Position numbers and translations under genes: made by a program. 64,000 bases of DNA from Carnobacterium divergens (lineage in GTDB: Bacteria > Bacillota > Bacilli > Lactobacillales > Carnobacteriaceae). The DNA is taken from contig NZ_LT992558.1 in NCBI RefSeq assembly GCF_900258435.1, positions 569,370 to 633,369 of the forward strand, given 5' to 3'. Every line of letters starts with the position of its first letter. Positions within the stretch are counted from its first letter, which is position 1. A model generated the notes under the pieces. That model was given only the letters and a program-made list of their open reading frames with translations. It was not told the DNA's origin and made no database searches. Below are positions 6,782 to 14,812 of the stretch, in pieces.

Positions 6782-8668
6782 GTGAGAATTAAAACTGTGT
6801 ATATTGAAAATTTTAGAGGTTATAAAAATAGGGTGGATATTGATTTTGAAACTCTAACAACTTTTGTTGGTAGAAATGATGCAGGAAAATCAACTGTGCT
6901 TGAAGCATTGGATATTTTTTTTAATGAAGGAAAAAACATTATAAAGATTGAAAAAGACGATGCTTGTATTTATGGAGATTCAGATGTTTTTACAATAGGA
7001 GTATGTTTTGACAATTATCCTTCCAAAATTATAGTTGATAGTACAGTGGAAACGTCTTTGGAAGAAGAATTTTTATTAAATAATGAAAGTATGTTAGAAA
7101 TAAAAAAACAATTTAAAAATGGTAAAAAAACTGGTACTTTTATTGTTGCTAATTATCCGGTATCTTCTGAATTACAAGATATTCATTTAAAATCGATTGC
7201 TGATTTAAAAGAAATATTAGAGAGTCATAATTTGGAAGTAGAGGATTACAGAAAATCATCATTAATTAGGAAAAAAATTTTTAACAGTGTAGAAAATGAA
7301 GATTTAACAATAAAAGAAATTCCTATTGATGTACAGGGAGCTAAACAAATTTGGTCTAGTTTAGAACAATACATGCCACTTTATGAATTGTTTCAATCAG
7401 ATAGAAAAAACTTAGATCAAGATGATGAGGTACAAAGTCCAGTAAAATTACTTATAAAAGAAATACTGAAACAAGATGAAATGGAAGAAAGATTAAATGA
7501 AATATTTAATGAAATACAGACAAAAACTAAAATATTAACTGATAGAACAGTTTCAAAAATATCAGAAATGAATCCAGAAATTGCAAGTGAACTAATATCA
7601 GAATTTTCTAAACCAAACTGGAGTAGTGTATTTAAGTTTTCTCTTGATACTGATCAAGGAATATCATTGAATAAAAGAGGTAGTGGTGTTAGAAGATTAA
7701 TATTATTAAATTTTTTCCGAGCAGAAGCAGAAAGACGAAGTTCAGAACGAAAAGTACCAACAATAATATATGCATTTGAGGAACCTGAAACATCACAACA
7801 TCCAGAACATCAAAAAATGTTAATTGAAGCTTTTAAAGAATTGGCTCAAAGTGAGGTTAACCAGGTGATATTAACTACTCATAGCCCTGCTACAGTAAAA
7901 ATGCTTCCTACTAATAACTTGCGTTTTATAACTAAAAACGAAGATAATGAAACTGTTATTTTTACTGCTTCAGAACATAGTGATATTCTTAGAGAAATTT
8001 CATTGGATTTAGGAATTTTACCAAGTATTGAGCCGTTTGATACGAATAGAGTAAAATTAGCTGTTTGTGTTGAAGGAAAAAATGATATAGAATTTCTAAA
8101 AAATATAAATAGAGCCATACCTATGTTAAAACAGATAATTGATTTGGAAAGTGATCAGATTATTTTTATTCCTATGGGAGGAAGTACTTTACAATTTTGG
8201 GTTAATGAAGATTATTTAGGAAAGCTTAACTTGGCTCAATTTCATCTTTATGATAGTGATATTGGTTCTCGAAGAGAACATAAATATATAGATAGTATTA
8301 ACACTATTAACACTAGAGGTAATTGTATCGGACTTGAAACTACAATGAGAGAATTTGAGAATTATATACCTATGAATACTTTAAAAAGATTTTATGAATC
8401 TCAAGTGCTAAATAGCATAGAGGAATGGGGAACATGTGATATTCCAGAATCAATCGCTAAGAGTATTCATAATTCAGCAGAATCCAGAACATGTGATTGG
8501 GATGATGTTACTGATAAAAAGAAAAAAGATAAAGTGGGTAGAGTAAAAAATAAATTTAATACTGAATATATATTGGCAACAACAGAAGAAGACTTCCAAG
8601 GGCATAAATTCTTGCTAGATGAGATTATAATGTGGCATGAGCAAATTGTGTCATTACTTGAAGCATAA
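6782..8668 (+). CDS. OLD-family ATP-dependent endonuclease (ABC-type ATPase plus TOPRIM)
   Basis: A 628-residue overcoming-lysogenization-defect type nuclease. The N-terminal ABC/SMC-like ATPase has Walker A G-R-N-D-A-G-K-S-T (residues 30-38), the E-N-F-R-G-Y lead-in, and Walker B F-E-E-P-E with Glu333-Glu334, followed by T-T-H-S-P. The C-terminal TOPRIM has Glu431 in C-V-E-G-K-N-D and Asp491/Asp493 in Y-D-S-D-I-G. Start is GTG 6782, seven bases after GGAGGAG (6768-6774). Members cleave or nick DNA and many protect against phage. No UvrD-like helicase follows, so it is not a Gabija pair; a stand-alone class 1 OLD protein fits best. Codons are strongly A/T-ending, unlike the oxidoreductases to the left. 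Confidence 0.85.
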   Translation: MRIKTVYIENFRGYKNRVDIDFETLTTFVGRNDAGKSTVLEALDIFFNEGKNIIKIEKDDACIYGDSDVFTIGVCFDNYPSKIIVDSTVETSLEEEFLLNNESMLEIKKQFKNGKKTGTFIVANYPVSSELQDIHLKSIADLKEILESHNLEVEDYRKSSLIRKKIFNSVENEDLTIKEIPIDVQGAKQIWSSLEQYMPLYELFQSDRKNLDQDDEVQSPVKLLIKEILKQDEMEERLNEIFNEIQTKTKILTDRTVSKISEMNPEIASELISEFSKPNWSSVFKFSLDTDQGISLNKRGSGVRRLILLNFFRAEAERRSSERKVPTIIYAFEEPETSQHPEHQKMLIEAFKELAQSEVNQVILTTHSPATVKMLPTNNLRFITKNEDNETVIFTASEHSDILREISLDLGILPSIEPFDTNRVKLAVCVEGKNDIEFLKNINRAIPMLKQIIDLESDQIIFIPMGGSTLQFWVNEDYLGKLNLAQFHLYDSDIGSRREHKYIDSINTINTRGNCIGLETTMREFENYIPMNTLKRFYESQVLNSIEEWGTCDIPESIAKSIHNSAESRTCDWDDVTDKKKKDKVGRVKNKFNTEYILATTEEDFQGHKFLLDEIIMWHEQIVSLLEA

Positions 8669-8795
8669 ATTGTGTCGATAATCAGGGACGAAGCATTTAA
8701 AATAAGTATTAATAAAATCAAATTATAGCAATCGGGTAAGTAAACAAAGTAATAAAAATAAACAAAATCAATTGATTTAGATTTGCTCTATATCA

Positions 8796-8845
8796 AACCA
8801 GGTCTTAAAAAAGCCCGTAAAGCTTCACAATTCTCAAAACGTTAA
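8796..8845 (+). repeat. Attachment-site copy 3
   Basis: A 50-bp copy of the rpsI 3' end with one mismatch (AAAAAAG for AAGAAAG). Unlike copy 2, similarity to the rpsI downstream region continues through the terminator. This is the right-hand end (attR-like), where the original chromosome resumes. The DNA from 8669 to 8795 shows no gene. Confidence 0.85.
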
Positions 8846-8869
8846 TCTTTGGTATATCAAAGATTTCAA

Positions 8870-8902
8870 GACACTTTCCAGTTTTTGGAAGGTGTCTTTT
8901 TT
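8870..8902 (+). terminator. Terminator behind attachment copy 3
   Basis: GACACTTTCCA, a short loop, then TTGGAAGGTGTC and a T-run; almost identical to the rpsI terminator at 1296. Confidence 0.8.
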
Positions 8903-8913
8903 ATTGTAATACA

Positions 8914-9009
8914 GACTGTAATAATTACATTAAATACTATAATAAAACTCGAATTCATCAAAAATTAGGTTATAAATCACCGATAGAATATCGGAAATTT
9001 ATAGCATAA
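8914..9009 (+). pseudogene. IS3-family transposase C-terminal remnant
   Basis: An open stretch ending in Y-Y-N-K-T-R-I-H-Q-K-L-G-Y-K-S-P-I-E-Y-R matches the highly conserved C-terminus of IS3/IS150 OrfB (YNxxRIxxxLGxxSPxEYR). Only about 30 codons remain and no start or DDE residues are left. It begins directly after the terminator, showing an old insertion at this junction. From 9010 to 9155 there is no gene. Confidence 0.75.
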
Positions 9010-9155
9010 CAATCGCTTTTTTTTGATTGTGTTCCATTCAATGGGGTTAGTTCCAAATGGAAGGGACTCTTTTTGTCTATTTATTTTGATATTGATGAAC
9101 TCTCCGTAAAGTACTAGTTAAGATGATCATTATAGGTCGCTGATATTTTTATCTG

Positions 9156-9419
9156 CTAGATGTTGTCTAACGTTTGTTGTTGCTTCTCAAAGACTTTTGT
9201 TATTTTCGTTCCAAACTGTCCTTTAATTGAACTTCCTAATGTTTTTGAAGAAGAATCAAGTGCCTTTTTCGCACTCTCTATCGCTGTCTCTCCTTGTTTT
9301 TTGGTGTCCTGTATACTTGTATAAGACTTTTGTATTTTTGCGCCTCCAATTGCTAGAACACTTATTTTTTCTAAATTCTTTTGCAAATCTTTTAATAAAT
9401 TCTTTGTGAATTCTTCCAA
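9156..9419 (-). CDS. Small helical partner protein of the T7SS lipase toxin (TlaA2/DUF3130-like)
   Basis: An 87-residue, mostly helical protein with no signal peptide, rich in K, S and Q, with heptad-like spacing (I-Q-K-S-Y-T-S-I-Q-D-T-K-K-Q-G-E-T-A-I). Type VII secreted LXG and TslA-type toxins are accompanied by two such WXG100-like helical partners that bind the targeting domain. It ends the operon, 12 bases after the 102-residue gene. Assignment rests on size, helicity and context; I cannot confirm the DUF number. Confidence 0.55.
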   Translation of the reverse strand: MEEFTKNLLKDLQKNLEKISVLAIGGAKIQKSYTSIQDTKKQGETAIESAKKALDSSSKTLGSSIKGQFGTKITKVFEKQQQTLDNI

Positions 9420-9431
9420 TCTGTCAACTCC

Positions 9432-9740
9432 TTATTCTTTATTTACTTTCTGAAGGTCATTTCGATACCTTCGTTCAACTTGTTCTTGTTGTTGATAGAT
9501 TTGTTTTTTTGCTCTTGCTATTTCCTCATAGTAGTCATGCTCTAAGCGCGTAATAGACTGTCTCGCCTTATCAAAAGGTTCACTGTTTACAGCAGATTCT
9601 TGAACTGTTCGGTAGATATCAGACAATGTTTCTTGTATCAACTGTTCTCCTTTTTGTTGAGCATTTTTTAATCTATCTTCATCCGCTTCCAATTCACGAC
9701 GTTTTCGTTGATAGTCTGCAAGGATTTGTTCTTCTTTCAT
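9432..9740 (-). CDS. Small coiled-coil partner protein of the T7SS lipase toxin (TlaA1/DUF3958-like)
   Basis: A 102-residue, highly charged coiled-coil protein with no signal peptide or membrane segment: two long helices rich in R, E, K and Q (A-D-Y-Q-R-K-R-R-E-L-E-A-D-E-D-R-L through Q-V-E-R-R-Y-R-N-D-L). It starts 13 bases after the lipase gene stop, so the two are probably co-translated. Its size and charge pattern match the accessory proteins encoded beside LXG/TslA toxins, which form a helical bundle with the toxin targeting domain before export. Confidence 0.58.
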   Translation of the reverse strand: MKEEQILADYQRKRRELEADEDRLKNAQQKGEQLIQETLSDIYRTVQESAVNSEPFDKARQSITRLEHDYYEEIARAKKQIYQQQEQVERRYRNDLQKVNKE

Positions 9741-9753
9741 TTTCTAATCCCCC

Positions 9754-10968
9754 TTATGACCTTAACTGTTGTGCTAATTCTTTATCTCTTTGAATGAGCT
9801 CATCAATTTTATTTTTTATTTCTTTAGATAAGTTCTCAAATTTTTCATCTATCATTTTTGTCTTATTGATTTTTTTTTGAAAATATTCTGTTGGCTCATC
9901 CACCATTCGTTGCTGGGTCGCTCCTACAGCTGCTAGACTATCTTTTATTTCGTTTTCGGACAATAACTCTGTTTGTCTACGTGATTCTCTCAGTGTCTCT
10001 TGCCAGATAACTTCTGCGTCGGTCATTCCTTTTTGATACGCTCTTATTGCGTTTGCCATTGCATTTTGATAGGCAAAACGCCCTGTATTTACTGCTATCA
10101 GTGCTTGTTGGTCATTTAAATAGAGCTGTTCATTCTTCGAAAGTCCGCCACCATTTGCCGTTAGTTTTATCTTTAGTTGGTCTAGTTCTGTCAAGTGGGC
10201 AGAAAATTCACGCATAATATAATGACTTGCTTGTATCATGGCTCCTTCTGAGTTACCTGAACTATTCGGAATTTTTAATTGTCCGGTTTTCTCATCAAAA
10301 TCCCAACTATCTAATTTATGGCTACTGCCATCTATCCACAAAATCGTTCCAAAATCGTCACTGTTTCCCCAACTTGAATTAAAATCATTCCATTTAGTGA
10401 CATCATCGTTCTTTTGACGGTAATTCAAAAATAAATGTGGATTATTTTTCATAAAGGTTTCTTCTTCTTTTGTTAAAGAACGATATTGAAACCAGCCACT
10501 AAATACTGTTGTTGGTATTTTAAAATGAGCACCAGCTTTCAATATGTACGCAGATTGAGAGTAGCCAGACAACTGCGTAATCGTCCAGTCAGGATTCTTA
10601 TCAATAAGGTCTCCAACATAGTCTACAGCTACATCTGCTTGAGGTGAACCGTTTGGAGATAGTCCTTTTAATGCAGCTTTAAAATCTATCCCATCGTCAG
10701 GATATGTTCCAGCTGCCACAACTGTTACGTGTGATACATCAGGTACACCATTTATTATCGGCGCCACTGCCATTCCTTGAAACCCATAATCACCGTTTTT
10801 CACTGAAAGAACCTTAAATTTTTGATTACCTGCCTTGACTATATTCCTCTCGTTACTCTTCAGTTGATTATCAGCTTTATTTGTATATTTAATTTCACTT
10901 TCCTTATAATCAGGGTCAACCTGGTAAACCCTATTGTTTAAATCTTTTAATTCTTTTTCTGTTGCCAT
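9754..10968 (-). CDS. Putative type VII secreted lipase toxin, N-terminal lipase and C-terminal targeting region (TslA-like)
   Basis: A 404-residue protein with no signal peptide. Residues about 40-235 look like an alpha/beta-hydrolase: the strand T-V-V-A-A-G-T-Y, a nucleophile elbow L-S-G-Y-S-Q-S with Ser137, an acid candidate at Asp188/189 (Q-K-N-D-D-V-T-K-W) and His217 in S-S-H-K-L-D-S-W-D-F-D. The elbow reads GXSXS, not GXSXG. Residues about 240-404 are helical and coiled-coil, the LXG-like region at the opposite end from normal LXG toxins. Staphylococcal TslA has this reversed order and the same companions. The ATG overlaps the stop of the upstream membrane protein (TAATG) and two helical genes follow. 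No secretion machinery lies in this window. Confidence 0.68.
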   Translation of the reverse strand: MATEKELKDLNNRVYQVDPDYKESEIKYTNKADNQLKSNERNIVKAGNQKFKVLSVKNGDYGFQGMAVAPIINGVPDVSHVTVVAAGTYPDDGIDFKAALKGLSPNGSPQADVAVDYVGDLIDKNPDWTITQLSGYSQSAYILKAGAHFKIPTTVFSGWFQYRSLTKEEETFMKNNPHLFLNYRQKNDDVTKWNDFNSSWGNSDDFGTILWIDGSSHKLDSWDFDEKTGQLKIPNSSGNSEGAMIQASHYIMREFSAHLTELDQLKIKLTANGGGLSKNEQLYLNDQQALIAVNTGRFAYQNAMANAIRAYQKGMTDAEVIWQETLRESRRQTELLSENEIKDSLAAVGATQQRMVDEPTEYFQKKINKTKMIDEKFENLSKEIKNKIDELIQRDKELAQQLRS

Positions 10969-11372
10969 TATAGACTCCTTTCTGTCTTATTAGAAAAAAT
11001 AACTTTGACTTTATTTTCTGTCGTGCCTTCTAAAAGATTAGGGTCTACTCCATAAGATTCTAACTTTTTAGATTTATCATTCAAAGACATACTGACATCA
11101 AGTAATGAGGTCACCCCATAACTAGTTGTTATAGTCACATCCACTGATGTATAGCCAGTTAGTCTATTTTCACCATATCTTTCCGAAAACTTAATTTCCG
11201 TTACATCCGTAAAAGTATTTTTAATTTGTTTGGCCGTTGTTGTTTCCATCTTCACAATTTGTTGTTCTTTCCGTTGCGTCTCGTTTTGATTAAACATAAA
11301 CCAGCTAACACCTCCAATTAGAATAAATATAAGAATCCCTGCTAATACCCATGTTTTCTTTCGCAAAATCAC
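10968..11372 (-). CDS. Membrane-anchored putative immunity protein of the lipase module
   Basis: A 134-residue protein: basic start, one hydrophobic segment (about residues 8-27), then a roughly 105-residue extracytoplasmic domain of mixed strands and helix (T-G-Y-T-S-V-D-V-T-I-T-T-S-Y-G) that could be a cystatin-like fold. TslA toxins are neutralised by surface-exposed cystatin-like lipoproteins; here a non-cleaved N-terminal anchor would place the domain on the same side. It is the first gene and its stop overlaps the lipase start by one base. There is no lipobox cysteine, a difference from the staphylococcal immunity proteins. Immunity is inferred from position. Confidence 0.5.
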   Translation of the reverse strand: MILRKKTWVLAGILIFILIGGVSWFMFNQNETQRKEQQIVKMETTTAKQIKNTFTDVTEIKFSERYGENRLTGYTSVDVTITTSYGVTSLLDVSMSLNDKSKKLESYGVDPNLLEGTTENKVKVIFSNKTERSL

Positions 11373-11722
11373 ACCTCATCTCAGTTCACTACTCATTAAG
11401 TAAGCTACTCTATTTTTTATTTTACCATATAAATAAAAAGCGCATGTTTTTTTATTGTCTGATAGTTTGAGAAATAATGAAAAATTCGTATTTTTTAAAT
11501 AGTTAATGGAATAGATTTGGTTACTAACTAGGGGCTCTCTATTAATTGTCTTACTATATCCAAGGAGTTGATTGCTCCTGTAAGAAAGTAATCAAAAAAT
11601 AAATGCAACAGGGGCTATTATAAATATACGCCAAAATTTTTAAAAAATTCTATATAAAGAGCAAGTTGGGTGCCGTTTTAGGGAAGTGAAGGATGAGTTG
11701 TTTTTTCTTCTAGTGAATATGA

Positions 11723-12063
11723 AATCGATTAGGATTAATTAAATCAACCATTACTTCTTACGTCAGGGAGTATTCTCTGGATCCATTAGAAGTTATTGAA
11801 AAAGTAACGGAATTCAATGGAAAAAAGTTAGGTGATTTGATTTTGGAAAAATAGAAGATTATATTCAAGAATATTTATTTGTACGAGAACAAAAAGCATT
11901 ACTAAACGATCATCCTGATGTACCATTAAAAATAAAAGATGATTTTCTTACAGGAGAATCTAAAAATAGTAGATGGGAAAATGATTTTGGTTATCTAGTA
12001 GAGAAATTTATTGATAACTGTTACGCAAAGATTCGTCGTCAAGTGTTAAGCGAATGTATTTAG
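11723..12063 (+). pseudogene. Decayed frameshifted open frame; rest of 11373-12275 empty
   Basis: Two open stretches overlap near 11850: one ends L-G-D-L-I-L-E-K, the other continues K-I-E-D-Y-I-Q-E-Y-L-F-V-R-E-Q-K-A-L-L through W-E-N-D-F-G-Y-L-V-E-K-F to TAG at 12061. A single-base change in the A-run at 11847-11851 would join them into about 113 residues. No start codon or ribosome site is visible. I do not recognise the family. The remaining 900-bp gap shows only short AT-rich stretches and the terminator at 12063. Confidence 0.35.
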
Positions 12064-12096
12064 ACACTTTCCCAATTTTTGGAGAGTGTCTTTTTT
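12063..12096 (+). terminator. Terminator with recurrent ACACTTTCC stem
   Basis: GACACTTTCCC pairs with GGAGAGTGTC (12081-12090), followed by six T, directly after the decayed frame. The stem is of the same type as those at 1296, 8870 and 21371. Confidence 0.75.
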
Positions 12097-12275
12097 GTTA
12101 AAACTGGATAAGTTTAAGCTTGTATACTTTAACTAAACAGAATCTTTTTTTGGAATACATAAAATATGCAACTAGATTCAATAGTTGAAAGTAGTCTCTT
12201 TTTTAGTGGAGAATATATTTTTTTTATTTTTGTCGTGATACAGTTAAATTATTAGAATGAAAGGGGTTGCAAAAA

Positions 12276-13667
12276 ATGAAGAAGATTTTTTTTAGTATAC
12301 TAGTTTCATCTGTACTGTTAGGTTTTTCTACGATAGCGCAGGCTGAAGAGACTGATCTTGAAAAAGAGGGTTATACGTTAGATTTTCATGATGAGTTTAA
12401 TGGGCCGATGCTGGATAAAACGAAGTGGTCGGATCATTATTTAGAACATTGGGCAGATAATCCAGAAGATGCTAAAGCTAATTATCGATTTGAAAACGGT
12501 GCTTTAGTTGAATCTATTGAAAAAGAGCAGAAGGCTTGGGCACCAACACTGGATAAAGATAATTATGGTTATGGAACAAGCGGCGTAAAATCTAGCGCAA
12601 TTCAATCATTTAATAAGAATTGGATTCATAATTTCAGCAATTCGAATACATTAATTTCACCTATCCCAGATGAGGATTTAATGCTTGGAGATGAGAAGAC
12701 AGGCGGGTATGCAACAACTTACGGATATTTTGAAATACGTGCCAAATTAAGTAAGTCTTTAGGTGGTGGTCATCAAGCTTGGTGGCTAGTCGGCATGCAA
12801 AATGATACTAATGATTGGTTCAATTCAAAAGAAACAGGTGAAATTGATGTTATAGAAACATTTTTTGATTACAGTGAAAAAGTTCAAAGACCAGTAGGAA
12901 CTAAAGGTGTTACAGAGGCGAATTGGCAAAAAGGATTATGGCAAGTCTGTACATTTGGCTGGAATGATCCGTTCTTTTCTCCTTCATGGACAGACAGTAC
13001 GACGGCCATAAAAGGCGGAAATGAGGCCGTTGTTCCGGGAGCCGTGGGGATAGAAAGTTTAACGAATGAGTATCATACTTATGGGTTAGATTGGCAACCA
13101 GGATCACTAAAATTTTACTTTGATGGAAAACTATTTAGAACAATTAATCAAGCACCGGATTATCCAATGGGAATGATTTTAAATATTTACACAGATTCTG
13201 GATCTGGTAAACATGATGATGTATTTCCTAAAGAATGGGCGATTGATTATGTAAGGGTTTATAAAAAAGATAGTGGGTATGAGATTCCTAATCAAACAGT
13301 AAGAAATAGAGACACAGGTAAATATATTAATTTAGATGTATCTACTGAAAAGGTAATGTTGTCTGATGTTATCGCAGATTCGTCAAAATGGGAATTGGTG
13401 CCTAAAGGCGAGTACTTCTTAATAAAGAATAGTCTAACGGGTGAAACCTTAAATATTGAGCACCAAAAAGGTTTTGTTGAACATAGTAAGATTCAAGATA
13501 CGGCATATAGTGGGCAGTGGAAGAAAGAGACGGTAGACGGATATGTTAGATTTGTGAATCGTTGGAAGCCAAATCAAGTAATTCATACAGAAGACAATTT
13601 AGGGTATTTACAGGCAGGTGCTATACAGCAAGGAGCTTGGCGAAGCCAATGGACTGTAAATGAATAG
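12276..13667 (+). CDS. Secreted glycoside hydrolase family 16 (beta-glucanase-like) with C-terminal beta-trefoil-like region
   Basis: A 463-residue exported enzyme. The signal peptide runs over residues 1-23 (cut near I-A-Q-A-E-E). The GH16 domain covers residues about 30-335, opening D-F-H-D-E-F-N-G and carrying E-T-G-E-I-D-V-I-E-T-F: the ExDxxE signature with nucleophile and acid/base glutamates. The end of the domain is A-I-D-Y-V-R-V-Y. Residues about 340-463 look like a partial ricin-type trefoil (T-V-R-N-R-D-T-G-K-Y-I-N-L-D). Start is ATG 12276 behind GAAAGGGG; the in-frame TTG at 12267 overlaps that site. The substrate (1,3-/1,4-beta-glucan, laminarin or a galactan) is undecided. It is a single-gene unit. 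Confidence 0.88.
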   Translation: MKKIFFSILVSSVLLGFSTIAQAEETDLEKEGYTLDFHDEFNGPMLDKTKWSDHYLEHWADNPEDAKANYRFENGALVESIEKEQKAWAPTLDKDNYGYGTSGVKSSAIQSFNKNWIHNFSNSNTLISPIPDEDLMLGDEKTGGYATTYGYFEIRAKLSKSLGGGHQAWWLVGMQNDTNDWFNSKETGEIDVIETFFDYSEKVQRPVGTKGVTEANWQKGLWQVCTFGWNDPFFSPSWTDSTTAIKGGNEAVVPGAVGIESLTNEYHTYGLDWQPGSLKFYFDGKLFRTINQAPDYPMGMILNIYTDSGSGKHDDVFPKEWAIDYVRVYKKDSGYEIPNQTVRNRDTGKYINLDVSTEKVMLSDVIADSSKWELVPKGEYFLIKNSLTGETLNIEHQKGFVEHSKIQDTAYSGQWKKETVDGYVRFVNRWKPNQVIHTEDNLGYLQAGAIQQGAWRSQWTVNE

Positions 13668-13752
13668 TCTTAAAGAATGTTAAAAAAATTGAGGGAAAAT
13701 GAACGTATTAACAAATTAGTACATGATTATTTTATAAATAGAACAATTTTAA

Positions 13753-13790
13753 GAAGGATATTTTCATTATAAATATCCTTCTTTTTTTGA
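13753..13790 (+). terminator. Terminator of the GH16 gene
   Basis: GAAGGATA (13753-13760) pairs with TATCCTTC (13775-13782), followed by a T-run. Confidence 0.75.
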
Positions 13791-13926
13791 CGTTATTTAT
13801 AGAACGTATTTTTCTGTATAGAAATTCCTGATACGCTCTAAACGTCTTAAAATAGTTTATTGATATTTAATAAGTTTAATTGGAAAATAGTAACAATAAA
13901 AACCAAATCATTATCGATTTATTTTA

Positions 13927-14655
13927 TTAATGATTTGGTTTTTTTGTATATTGATTTATGAGATATTCTATTAAATTTAGTGCATTTCCAAAGAAATAAT
14001 TTAGATGTTGATTCTCATGATCGAGTCCAGTATTTCCTCTTTCTACAACAAAAGATAAGTCACTTTTTGCAACATAGCTGCTGTTTTCTGTCGCAGTAAT
14101 TGCAATAACCGTACCACCATCATTTTTACATTCTTTCATTTTAATTAATCCTTGCTTATTTTCTCCTGATTGAGAAAAAGTAATTAACGTATGTGGATTG
14201 TCATCGGATATTAAGCTGATTTCTACACCTTCAAGATCAATTGCATAGATTTTTTTTAGAAGTAATTTTCGGTAGGTGTAATCGACTAAAAATTGACAAA
14301 ATCCTTCGCCGTATAAGTAAATCTTTTTTGAAGTAAGTGCATTTTCAAAATAGTCATTAATTTTCTCCCAGTCTTGATCGGCAAGTACAAATGGTAAATT
14401 TTCCAATTGGTTTTTATTTTTAAGTGAAAATTCAGTAGTTAAAAAGAAAATAAATTCTTTATAGTTGTTAAATCCAGCGCGCTTGGCTAAGCGACTGATG
14501 GAAGACTGGGACGTAAAGTTCACTTTGGCAATCGTCTTTATGCAGGTACTAGATTTTTCTTTAATTCGTCCAATAATATTTTCTATTATTTTTTCATCAT
14601 CGTCTCTGAGAGTGTTATTAGGAAAAAGACGACTAAAGTAGTAAATTTTTGTCAA
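13927..14655 (-). CDS. RpiR/MurR family sugar-phosphate responsive regulator
   Basis: A 242-residue regulator with an N-terminal HTH (residues about 1-75; T-C-I-K-T-I-A-K-V-N-F-T-S-Q-S-S-I-S-R-L-A-K-R-A-G-F split around the turn) and a C-terminal SIS domain (about 100-230; Y-L-Y-G-E-G-F, then L-I-T-F-S-Q-S-G-E-N) that should bind a sugar phosphate. It is divergent from the PTS operon. Two copies of TGAAAGTARTTTC lie in the 157-bp gap, one near each gene start, so it likely controls both itself and the operon. Repressor or activator cannot be decided. Confidence 0.9.
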   Translation of the reverse strand: MTKIYYFSRLFPNNTLRDDDEKIIENIIGRIKEKSSTCIKTIAKVNFTSQSSISRLAKRAGFNNYKEFIFFLTTEFSLKNKNQLENLPFVLADQDWEKINDYFENALTSKKIYLYGEGFCQFLVDYTYRKLLLKKIYAIDLEGVEISLISDDNPHTLITFSQSGENKQGLIKMKECKNDGGTVIAITATENSSYVAKSDLSFVVERGNTGLDHENQHLNYFFGNALNLIEYLINQYTKKPNH

Positions 14656-14670
14656 GTAGACCCCTCCAGT

Positions 14671-14792
14671 TGAAAGTAGTTTCAGATGGAGAAAGAGAAA
14701 CCATCCTATTCCGAAAGCATTGTATGCGCTATCTTTATAAATTATACTACATATAGATAGAAAGTAAATATCATTATATGAAAGTAATTTCG
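14671..14792 (+). promoter_or_regulatory. Sugar operon promoter with two RpiR-type palindromes
   Basis: TGAAAGTAGTTTCA (14671-14684) is a perfect palindrome, and TGAAAGTAATTTCG (14779-14792) is a near copy 108 bp away. Between them lie TTGTAT (14720-14725), 17 bases and TATACT (14743-14748), a promoter reading right. The second palindrome sits downstream of the expected start and could act as a roadblock. No clear cre site was seen. Confidence 0.65.
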
Positions 14793-14812
14793 TTGAGGAG
14801 AGGGAGGTAATT

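Larger units (their letters stand above)
5020..8845. mobile_element. Integrative element 2 in rpsI, with decayed integrase and OLD nuclease
   Basis: A 3.8 kb segment between attachment copies 2 and 3. It contains a tyrosine integrase broken by a frameshift, a second frameshifted gene and an intact OLD-family nuclease. The DNA is visibly more AT-rich than the flanking oxidoreductase genes. Size and content (integrase plus a defence gene) resemble small integrative defence islands. The broken integrase means it probably cannot excise by itself. Confidence 0.65.

Noticed and set aside
6782-8668. Gabija system
   Set aside because: The OLD-type nuclease resembles GajA, but no UvrD-like GajB gene follows; the DNA after it leads straight to attachment copy 3.
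9754-10968. Ordinary LXG toxin
   Set aside because: The N-terminus has no LXG domain; the hydrolase-like part comes first and the helical region last.
12230-12258. TTGTCG-17-TAGAAT as promoter of the GH16 gene
   Set aside because: Transcription would begin at about 12265, inside or after the ribosome-binding site, leaving no usable leader.
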